DNA of 34,597 nucleotides, taken from the NCBI GenBank assembly GCA_023375785.1, contig SZWC01023299.1:5940-40536 (forward strand), written 5' to 3'. Source of the DNA: Penium margaritaceum (taxonomy: Eukaryota; Streptophyta; Zygnematophyceae; Desmidiales; Peniaceae). Positions 8,950 through 17,641 of this stretch are shown here, in pieces. Numbering within the stretch: the first letter of the stretch is position 1; each line of letters opens with the position of its first letter. A program made the translations under genes and the position numbers. Under the pieces are notes generated by a model. That model worked only from the letters and a program-made list of their open reading frames with translations, was not told where the DNA came from and searched no databases.

Positions 8950-10974
8950 ATGGCATCCTCTCTCACCCTCTCTGGTCTTCCCAAGCTCACTGTAAAGCCG
9001 GATTGTACCAGCAGCTACAAGCTGTGGAGCTACTCAGTGTCCCTTTTCTTTGGAACACAAAAGGTTGAGGGAGTCACCATCAGCCATCTGATCACCAACT
9101 CGGACACAGGAATAGAACCACCTGACGCCATCTCCTCCTCCTCAACTGCAACTGCATCAACCACTCTCGGGGGAGACCCCTCCGATGGATTTGTATCTCA
9201 CCCTGCTCCTTCAAATGCCTCTTCCTCCTCTGCTCTCATTGCCCCCGCTACTACCATCAGCCGCGCCTCCTGGGAAGTCGCCAACAGCACCGCCCTCATG
9301 ACCATCATGACCATCTCCTCTCCTGGATTGCATGAAGACATCTGCACCCTCGACAGGAAGACTCGCGAAGTGTGGAAAGCCACTGAAGATTGCTTCAGCA
9401 ATCACACCTCCACCGCCTTCGAAATTAAGATCATGTCACTCTTCTCCGTGCCCTTCGCCGCCCATACCAACGTGGACAGTTACATTGCAGCCGTCAGCAG
9501 CATTGCCTGCAATGTCAAGGAAATGAACATTGACCTTCCTCCTGCTCTCGTCTGCACCGGCATCATCTCCGGCCTTCCTGGTCAATATGATATCATCTGT
9601 CAAATCTTACAACAGTTGCCTGTTGATCAACTGACCCTCGCTGTCATCAGCCCCAAACTCATGGCAGCAGAACAGGACTACGTCGCCAAGCAAGCATGCG
9701 AGACTACCATTGCCACCAACTCGTTTGAAACCATGGCCGCCACCACTGACAACCGCATGTTGAACCGCTTCCCCGCCTGCTCTTACACCATCCGCCACGG
9801 TCCATTCAAAGGAACCAAGTGTGGCCGCCGCAACCACCCGCCTCAGGTCTGTGATCATCACGCTACTGATGAGTGGCTGGATCAGAACCCCGGCAAGTCC
9901 TATGGTGAACAACCCAACTGGGCGGAAGAGCATTATCAGCGCTACTACAACCAGATGGGAAGCTCAAACTGGCGTTCAATCCCAGCCAACAACATGGAAA
10001 CTCCATCTTCTCCTACCATCCCTGCTGCCATGAACCCTGCTCTTAACAATGCTGTCATGCTAGGACTGGTTGAGCGTGTAACTGCTATTGGATCTGAGGA
10101 GTATGGTTTTGATATGTACACCGCGTCCTCCTCTCCTCCCCTCTCTTCTCATCCCTCTCTGTGCAGCTTTGAATCCCTACACATTGCCCTCATCCAGCCT
10201 CTGACTACATACTCCACGGCCCGTCACAGTCACTTCCTCTTCATTCACGATCAATACTCACAGCACTGTACTATCCTATCCCTTCGCACATTGACCGGGG
10301 CTGTTCCTGCACTCAGGGACTGGCTAAATCAACAGACCAAACACTTTGACCGACCACCCCGCCTCATCCTCTCCAACACCTCTCACGCACCTCTTCACAC
10401 CTTTCTCACAAGCTACTGCACAACTCACGTAACACTGCTGACTGCAGCCCCCGCCCATGGCAAGCTTCGAACCAATCGTCTACTGCAGGAAGCACACTAC
10501 TTCATGAAGACGCATCACATGACCTCACAGTTCTGGACTGCCTGCCTTCGCAGAGTTGTCACCGCCCATAACCTGCGTAGATCCAAGAACGGCCCAGGTC
10601 CAAAAACTGTGTGGATACTTGATCGGAATCAATCGGCCTCTTACTGCAAGCCCACATTGCCTCACTGCAACTCAACCGAACTTTCCTCCACACTTCTGAC
10701 GAACTGCTCCTTTCCCCTCCCTGAAGATGTCTCAACCACTTCACTCACGGACAGAACCAAAAAAACTGCTGCATCGCCTAGGTTTCATCTCTTCTCTCTA
10801 AAGCCTGGTGCTAAGGCGTCCACCTCCCCCAAAACCTCCCAAGCTCTCTCTTTACTGCACTTCCACAGAAGCAAGAATCACAGGCCTACCATTCAAGGCT
10901 TGCACCCCTCTCCCGATCTAAGGGGGGTGTCCGATATTACATCGGAGATCGCTTCAAGGGGTGCAGCCACTTAG
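8950..10974 (+). CDS. Copia-like Gag with degenerate integrase remnant
   Basis: 674 codons from the first in-frame ATG (the frame is open from about 8851 without an ATG). Residues about 10-255 fit the Copia Gag/UBN2 family: an N-terminal KL..YKLW motif, WEVANSTALMTI near 108, a TREVWKATEDCF helix near 138, and ALVCTGIISGLPGQYD near 199, the family's usual LxGLP position. A Cys/His cluster follows at residues 277-304 (C277, C291, H296, C301, H303, H304); its spacing is not the usual CCHC knuckle. No protease motif is seen. Residues about 405-545 resemble a Copia integrase core (FLFIHDQYSQHC near 429, HGKLRTNRLLQEAHYFMK near 503, SQFWTACLRR near 526), but A413, S475 and R507 occupy the expected D, D and E positions. 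Residues beyond about 550 match nothing I recognise and a frameshift there is possible. The frame runs 47 bp into the 3' LTR, so its end is probably fortuitous. A functional Gag is plausible; integrase activity is not. Confidence 0.72.
   Translation: MASSLTLSGLPKLTVKPDCTSSYKLWSYSVSLFFGTQKVEGVTISHLITNSDTGIEPPDAISSSSTATASTTLGGDPSDGFVSHPAPSNASSSSALIAPATTISRASWEVANSTALMTIMTISSPGLHEDICTLDRKTREVWKATEDCFSNHTSTAFEIKIMSLFSVPFAAHTNVDSYIAAVSSIACNVKEMNIDLPPALVCTGIISGLPGQYDIICQILQQLPVDQLTLAVISPKLMAAEQDYVAKQACETTIATNSFETMAATTDNRMLNRFPACSYTIRHGPFKGTKCGRRNHPPQVCDHHATDEWLDQNPGKSYGEQPNWAEEHYQRYYNQMGSSNWRSIPANNMETPSSPTIPAAMNPALNNAVMLGLVERVTAIGSEEYGFDMYTASSSPPLSSHPSLCSFESLHIALIQPLTTYSTARHSHFLFIHDQYSQHCTILSLRTLTGAVPALRDWLNQQTKHFDRPPRLILSNTSHAPLHTFLTSYCTTHVTLLTAAPAHGKLRTNRLLQEAHYFMKTHHMTSQFWTACLRRVVTAHNLRRSKNGPGPKTVWILDRNQSASYCKPTLPHCNSTELSSTLLTNCSFPLPEDVSTTSLTDRTKKTAASPRFHLFSLKPGAKASTSPKTSQALSLLHFHRSKNHRPTIQGLHPSPDLRGVSDITSEIASRGAAT
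9778..9861 (+). other. Atypical Cys/His cluster of the Gag (zinc-binding candidate)
   Basis: Codons 277-304 of the ORF. The spacing is C-x13-C-x4-H-x4-C followed by x-H-H, in a basic stretch (GTKCGRRNHPPQVCDHH). It sits where the nucleic-acid-binding CCHC knuckle is found in Copia Gag, but the canonical C-x2-C-x4-H-x4-C spacing fits only if the first pair is widened. It could be a variant knuckle or a decayed one. Confidence 0.5.
10162..10569 (+). pseudogene. Integrase core remnant without catalytic acids
   Basis: This is codons 405-540 of the long ORF, with the order of blocks seen in Copia integrases. The aspartate expected before the GP-like turn is A413 (LHIALIQP), the aspartate of the D-N-G motif is S475 (LILSNTSH), and the glutamate of the NG..ER motif is R507 (HGKLRTNR). 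The HHCC zinc domain that normally precedes the core is absent. The frame nevertheless lacks stops, so the loss is by substitution and deletion, not by nonsense mutation. The alignment is by eye. Confidence 0.6.
10920..10927 (+). other. Polypurine tract
   Basis: AAGGGGGG ends exactly one base before the TG of the 3' LTR. It is the expected primer site for plus-strand DNA synthesis and confirms the 3' LTR start. Confidence 0.85.
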
Positions 10975-11680
10975 GAAATAAAGAGTGACAATGCAGGTTC
11001 ATCTCCGGAGTCACAAGATCAACAACCGAACAGTCCTATGACCGACAAGATCTAAGAGCCTTGCCAAGACCAAAACCAGCGGCCGCATACCACAACGGCC
11101 CAGGCCAAATGCACCTGCGAAGATCATGCCTGCACTCACCACTCCCCTATGCGTACCGCAAGCAAAGCCGAATCGTGGTCTCGAGGCCCTCCCTAATCGC
11201 GCACTTGCCCGAGCCGCTATCTCTATGCTCGTTCGACAAAGCGCGCTAGGCTAGACATTTTGTATTTGTATTGCTTGTACTACATTCTATAATCAATCCA
11301 TTGGTATCCCTTCAGTCTCGCCCATTGGGCCGCCTCCAGTCTCTCGTGCCTTCCATTCTCAGCTCAGCGCCCGTGCTCTTGCACTGCGCCCTCTCACTTC
11401 TGCTAAGCGTCACTCATACGTCAGCAACGTCCACACCTTCAAGGAAGCTTCCGGCCTTTCCTCAAGGTGCTGCGTCTACTCCCTTCCCGCAAACATCTCA
11501 GGGCTCGTGCCTTTGGTGTCGCGCCCAGGCCTTTCCCTTATCATCCTTTGTCATCTTCCGGTTCCACTTGTCGTCCTATCACCGCTTCCACTTCGCTTCT
11601 GCTCGTGCTCCTGTCCACCATTGAAACGCTCGTCTCTCCGACCGCGTCCACTCTGCGGCAGCACTTGCAATCTTCTGACA
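10928..11680 (+). repeat. 3' long terminal repeat
   Basis: 753 bp, beginning TGTCCGATATTACATCGG and ending CTTCTGACA; collinear with the 5' LTR at about 89% identity. The TATA-like CTATAAT recurs at 11287-11293. The Gag/integrase frame stops inside it at 10972-10974. Differences from the 5' LTR are spread along the whole length and appear to be mainly transitions, as expected for ageing, possibly methylated DNA. Confidence 0.93.
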
Positions 11681-11685
11681 GGTTT
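11681..11685 (+). repeat. Target-site duplication, right copy
   Basis: GGTTT directly after the 3' LTR, against GGTAT on the left. The satellite resumes with GGCTAGCGTGCAC, as in intact B monomers. Confidence 0.78.
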
Positions 11686-12312
11686 GGCTAGCGTGCACAT
11701 TGACCAATCAAATGATGCATACGTCACTGACTACGACTGAATATGTCCACCATGTGTGGTCATCATTGACAACTCATGACACGAGTCAAAAATGGTCAGA
11801 GGGAGAGACAATGGTTTGGGAAGCCTATGTATTGACTAGAAAGGACAAAGAACTTCAATACCCAGTGGCACGGTGTGGCTAATATGCACACCAAACAACC
11901 AAACTAGCCATATGTAACTGATCATGACCACATAATATCAATATGGGTGGTCAACGTTGACAAACCATAACAAGAGTCACAAACGGTCAGGACAAGAAAC
12001 AATGCTATGGGAAAATCGGTTCTCAACTACCAAGTACAACGCCCTTTAGTCAATAATAGCACGGTGTTGCTACCATGTACAATGACCGACTAAAGTAGGC
12101 ATATATACTGCCTTTGACCAAAGCAATCCGCTGTGCGTGGTCAACGGTGACAACTCATAATACGAGTCACAAATGGTCATAGAGGGAAACAATGGTTTGG
12201 GAACACCAAGCATCACATAGCAAGCACAAGGGGCTTCAATACATTGTGGCACGGTGTGGAGACCATGCACAATGACCAAGCAACGTAGGCATATGTCAGT
12301 GACCATGACCAA
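11686..12312 (+). repeat. Right part of the interrupted 5-mer HOR unit
   Basis: End of the B monomer (to 11741), then complete C, D and E monomers. The C monomer reads AATATGTCCACCATGTGTGG and GGTCATCATTGAC, several changes from consensus. In D the palindrome reads GGTCAACGTTGACA. Confidence 0.9.
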
Positions 12313-14981
12313 AAAATGTCAGTAAGTGTGGTAAACTTTGATAACTCACAACACGAGTCACAAATGGTCAGGGTGGAAGGTACTGGGTTGTGAATACTAG
12401 TTATCTTCTAGCAAGTACCAATACCTTCAATATGTAGTGGAACAATGTGGCTTCAATGCACAGTGACCAACCAAAGTATGCATGTGTCACTAACCATGAC
12501 AAACAAATTTCACTTCATGTGGTCAACGTTGAAAACGCCCAACACGAGTCACAAATGGTCAGAGGGGAAAACAATGGATTGGGAAGCCTATGTATTGGCT
12601 AGAAAGAACAAAGAAATTCAATATGTAGAGGCACAGTGTGGCTAATATGCACGCCAAACAATCAAACTAGGCATATGTCACTGATCATGACGAGAGAATT
12701 TCAACATGGGCCGTCAATGTTGACCAACCATAACACAAGTCACAAACGGTCAGGAGAGGAAACAATGCTATGAGAATATGGGTTCTCAACTACCAAGTAC
12801 AATGACCTTCAGTCAGAAGTAGCGCGGTGTGGCTAAAATGCACAATGACCGACCAAAGTAGGCATATTTACTGCCTTTGACCAAAGAAATCCGGTGTAAG
12901 TGGTCCACTTTTGACAACTCATAAAACGAGTCACAAATGGTCAGAGGGGGAAACAATGGTTTGGGAACACCACGTATCACATAGCAAGCACAATGGGCTT
13001 CAATACGTTGTGGCACAGTGTGGGGTCCATGCATGATGACCAACCAAAGTAGGCATATGTCATAGACCATGACCAAATAATGTCACTAAGTGTGGTAAAC
13101 TTTGACAACTCACAACACGAGTCACAAATGGTCAGCGTGGAAGGTAATGGTTTGTGAATACTTGTCATCTACTAGCAAGTACAAATACCTTCAATATGTA
13201 GTGGCACAATGTGGCTTCAATGCACAATGACTACCCAAAGTATGCATATGTCACTGACCATGATGAAAGATTTTCACTTCATGTAGTCAACATTGAAAAC
13301 GCATAACACGAGTCACAAATGGTCAGAGGGGAAAACAGTGGGTTGGGAACACTAGTTATCAACTAGGAAGTACAAAGACCTTCAACAGGTAGTGGCACGG
13401 TATGGCTAGCGTGCACAGTGACCAACCAAAGGATGCATACGTCACTGACTACAACCAAATAAGTCCACTAGGTATGGCCAACATTAACAACTCATAACAC
13501 GAGACACAAATGGTCAGAGGGAGAGAAAATGGTTTGGGAAGCCTATGTATTGATTAGAAAAGACAAAGAACTTCAATACGTAGTTGCACGGTGTGGCTAA
13601 TATGCACACCAAATAGCCAAACTAGGCATATGTCACTGATCATGACCACATAATTTCAATATGGGTGGTCAACGTTGACCAACCATAACACGAGTCACAA
13701 ACAGGTAGGAAAGGAAACAATGCTATGGGAATATCGGTTCTCAACTACCAAGTACAACGACTTTCATTCGGTAGCAGCACGGTGTGGCTACCATGTACAA
13801 TGACTGACCAAAGTAGGCATATGTATTGCCTTTGACCAAAGAAATCCGCTAAGTGTGGTCAATGTTGACAACTCATAATACAAGTCACAAATGGTCAGAG
13901 GGGGAAACAATGGTTCGGGAACACCAAGTATCACATAGAAAGCACAAGAGGCTTCAAAACGTTGTGGCATGGTGTGGAGACCATTCACGGTGACCAACCA
14001 AAGTAGGCATATGTCACTGAGCATGCCCAAATAATGTCACTAAGTTTAGTAAACTTTGACAACTCACAACACGAGTCACAAATGATCAGGGTGGAAGATA
14101 ATGGTTTGTGAATACTAGTTATCTACTAGCAAGTACAAATATCTTCAATATGTAGTGGCACAATGTGGCTTCAATGCACAATGACCGACCCAAGTATGCA
14201 CATGTAACTGAACATGACAACAAATTTCACTTCATGTTGTCAACGTTGAAAACGCATAACACGAGTCATCAATGGTCAGAGGAGAAAACAATGGATTGGG
14301 AACATTAGTTATCAACTAGGAAGTACGAAGACCTTCAACAAGCAGTGGCACGGTATGGCTAGCGTGCATAGTGACCAACCAAATGATGCATACGTCACTA
14401 ACTACGACCGAATAAGTCCACTATGTGTGGTCAACATTGACAACTCACAACACGAGTCACAAATGGTCAGAGGGAGTGAATGGTTTGGGAAGCCTATGTA
14501 TTGACTAGAAAGGACAAAGAACTTCAGTACGTAGTGGCATAGTGTGGCTAATATGCACACCAAACAACCAAACTAGGCATATATAACTTATCATGACCAC
14601 GTGATTTAGATATGGGTGGTCAACGTTAACCAACCATAACACGGGTCACAAACGGTCAGGACAGGAAACAATGCTATGGGAATATTGGTTCTCAACTACC
14701 AAGTACAACGACCTTTAGCCAGTAGTAGCACGGTGTGGCTACCATGCACATTGACCGACCAAAGTAGGCATATGTACTGCCTTTGACCAAAGAAGTCCGC
14801 TGTGTGTGGTCAACGTTGACAACTCATAAAACGAGTCTCAAATGGTCAGAGCGGGAAACAACGGTTTGGGAACACCAAGTATCACATAGCAAGCACAAGG
14901 GGCTTCCATATGTTGTGGCTCGGTGTGAAGACCATGCATGATGACCAACCAAAGAAGGCATATGTCACTGACTATGACCGA
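12313..14981 (+). repeat. 14-monomer superunit, copy 1 (4-mer, 5-mer, 5-mer)
   Basis: Sub-units end at 13076 (764 bp, 4-mer alpha with D'), 14030 (954 bp) and 14981 (951 bp). Private variants later repeated in copies 2 and 3 include CATATTTACTG with ATCCGGTGT and GGTCCAC in the first E monomer, GCACAATGGGCTT near 12989, GACTACCC near 13210, ATATCTTCAATATG near 14140 and TGTAACTGAACATGAC at 14203. Its third unit has GGCATATATAACTTATCATG near 14577, shared with copy 2 but not copy 3. The D' palindrome reads GTCAATGTTGACC and is not deleted. Confidence 0.88.
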
Positions 14982-17641
14982 GTAATGTCACTAAGTGTGG
15001 TAAACTTTGACAACCCACAACACGAGTCACAAATGGCCAGGGTGGAAGGTAATGGGTTGTAAATACTAGTTATCTACTAGCAAGTACAAAAACCTTCAAA
15101 GTGTAGTGGCACAATGTGGCTTCAGTACACAGTGACCATCCAAAGTATGCATATTTCACTCACCATGACAAACAGATTTCACTTCATGTGGTCAACGTTG
15201 AAAACGCATAACACGAGTAACAAATGGTCAGAGGGGAAAACAATGGATTGGGAAGCCCATGTATTGGCTATAAAGGACAAAGAAATTCAGTATGTAGTGG
15301 CACGGTGTGGATAACATGCACACCAAACAACCAAACTAGGCATATGTCATTGATCATGACCATAGAATTTTGAGATGGGTCGACCAACCATAACACAAGT
15401 CACAAACGGTCAGGAGAAGAAACAATGCTATGAGAATATCGATTCTCAACTACCGAGTACAATGACCTTCTGTCAGTAGTAGCGCGGGGTGGCTACAATG
15501 CACAATTACCGATCAAAGAAGGCATACTTACTGCCTTTGACCAAAGAGACCCGGTGTGTGTGGTCCACGTTGACAACTCATAACACGAGTCACAAATGGT
15601 CAGAGGGGGAAACAATGGTTTGGGAACACCACATATCACATAGCAAGCACAATGGGCTTCAATACGTTGTGGCATGGTGTGGGGACCATGCATGATGACC
15701 AACCAAAGTAGGCATATGTCACTGACCATGACCAAATAATGTCACTAAGTGTGGTAAACTTTGGCAACTCACAACACGAGTCACAAATGGTCAAGGTGGA
15801 AGGTAATCGTTTGTGAAAACTAGTTATCTACTAGCAAGTACAAATACCTTCAATATGCAGTGGCACAATGTGGCTTCAATGCACAGTGACCACCCAAAGT
15901 ATGCATATGTCACTGACCATGACGAAATAATTTGACTTCATGTGGTCAACGTTGAAAACGCATAACACAAGTCACAAATGTTTAGAGGGGAAAACCGTGG
16001 GTTGGGAACACTAGTTATCAACTATGAAGTACAAAGACCTTCAACAAGTAGTGGCACGGTATGGTAAGCGTGCACAGTGACCAACCAAAGGATGCATACG
16101 TCACTGACTACGACCAAATAAGTCCACTATGTGTGGTCAACATTGACAACTCATAACACGAGTCACAAATGGTCAGAGGGAGAGAAAATGGTTTGGGAAG
16201 CCTATGTATTGACTAGAAAGGACAAAGAACATCAATACGTAGTAGCACGGTGTGGCTAATATGCACACCAAATAACCAAACTAGGCATATGTCACTCATC
16301 ATGACCACACAGTTTCAAGATGGGTGGTCAACGTTGACCAACCATAACACGAGTCACAAAAAGTCAGGAAAGGAAACAATGCCATGGGAATATCTGTTCT
16401 CAACTAGAAAGTACAACGACTTTCATTCAGTAGTAGCACAGTGTGGCTACTATGTACAATGACCGACCAAAGTAGGCATATGTACTGCCTTTGACCAAAC
16501 AAATCCGCTATGTGTGGTCACTGTTGACAACTCACAACACGAGTCACAAATGGTCAGAGGGGGAAACAATGGTTTAAGAAAACCAAGTATCACATAGTTA
16601 GCACAAGAGGCTTCAATACGTTGTAGCACGGTGTGGAGACCATGCACGATGACCAACCAAAGTAGGCATATGTCACTGAGCATGACCAAATAATGTCACT
16701 AAGTGTAGTAAACTTTGACAACTCACAACACGAGTCATAAATGGTCAGGGTGGAAGATAATGGTTTGTGAATACTAGTTATGTACTAGCAAGTACAAATA
16801 TCTTCAATATGTAGTGGCACAATGTGGTTTCAATGCACAGTGACCGACCAAAGTATGCATATGTAACTGAACATGACAAAAGATATTCACTTCATGTGGT
16901 TAACGTTGAAAACGCAAACCACGAGTCACAAATTGTCAGAGGGGAAAACAATGGATTGGGAACACTAGTTATCAACTAGGAAGTACAAATACCTTCAACA
17001 AGCAGTGGCACGGTATGGCTAGCGTGCACAGTGACCAACCAAATGATGCGTACGTCACTAACTACGACCGAATAAGTCCACTATGTGTGGTCAACATTAA
17101 CAAGTCACAACACGATTCACAAATGGTCAAAGGGAGAGAATGGTCTGGGAAGCCTATGTATTGACTAGAAAGGACAAAGAACTTCAATATGCACTGGCAC
17201 AGTGTGGCTAATATGCACACCAAACAACCAAACTAGGCATATATAACTGATAATGACCACATGATTTAAATATGGCTGGTCAACGTTGACCAACCATAAC
17301 CCGAGTCACAAACGGTGAGGACAGGGAACAATGCTATGGGAATATTGGTTCTCAACTACCAAGTACAATGACCTTCAGTCAGTAGTAGCACGGTGTGGCT
17401 ACCATGCACACTGACCGACCAAAGTAGGCATATGTACTGCCTTTGACCAAAGAAATCCACTGTGTGTGGTCAACGTTGAAAAATCATAACACGAGTCTCA
17501 AATGGTCAGAGGGGGAAACAATGAATTGGGAACACCAAGTATCACATACGAAGCACAAGGGGCTTCAATATGTTGTGGTACGGTGTGGAGACCATGCATG
17601 ATGACCAACCAAAGTAGGCATATGTCACTGACCATGACCAA
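14982..17641 (+). repeat. 14-monomer superunit, copy 2 (4-mer, 5-mer, 5-mer)
   Basis: Sub-units end at 15735 (754 bp, 4-mer alpha), 16689 (954 bp) and 17641 (952 bp). Copy 1 markers recur 2659 bp downstream: AATGGGCTTC at 15651 and TGTAACTGAACATGAC at 16862. Its 4-mer is 9 bp shorter because the D' palindrome has collapsed to GGGTCGACC at 15377-15385. The third unit has GGCATATATAACTGATAATG near 17236 and a shortened GGGAGAGAATGGTC, like copy 1. Confidence 0.88.

Larger units (their letters stand above)
7752..11680 (+). mobile_element. Non-autonomous Ty1/Copia-type LTR retrotransposon
   Basis: A 3929-bp element inserted in a B monomer. Its parts in order are: 5' LTR 7752-8504, primer-binding site 8505-8516, leader, one long ORF (8950-10974), polypurine tract 10920-10927 and 3' LTR 10928-11680. 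Both LTRs are 753 bp and open TGTC and close GACA. They differ at roughly 84 positions by hand count (about 89% identity), so the insertion looks old. The 2423-bp interior is about half what an autonomous Copia needs. It has a Copia-like Gag and an integrase-like remnant, but I see no protease DSG/DTG motif, no reverse-transcriptase YVDD box and no RNase H. The gene order Gag then integrase, with no RT between them, argues for Copia rather than Gypsy. Composition is C/T-rich on the + strand and clearly unlike the satellite. It would depend on an autonomous relative for reverse transcription and integration. Confidence 0.93.

Noticed and set aside
9607..9933. 108-codon minus-strand ORF opposite the Gag
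   Set aside because: It is antisense to the recognisable Gag frame and has no protein similarity of its own.
10600..10927. Reverse transcriptase or RNase H remnant near the 3' end of the ORF
   Set aside because: No YVDD-like box or other conserved RT block was found in the frames I read; the tail is low-complexity Ser/Thr/Pro/Lys.
7752..11680. Autonomous Gypsy-type element or retrovirus-like element with envelope
   Set aside because: Internal length is too small, no RT or RNase H is visible, and the integrase-like block directly follows Gag as in Copia. No envelope-like reading frame is seen.
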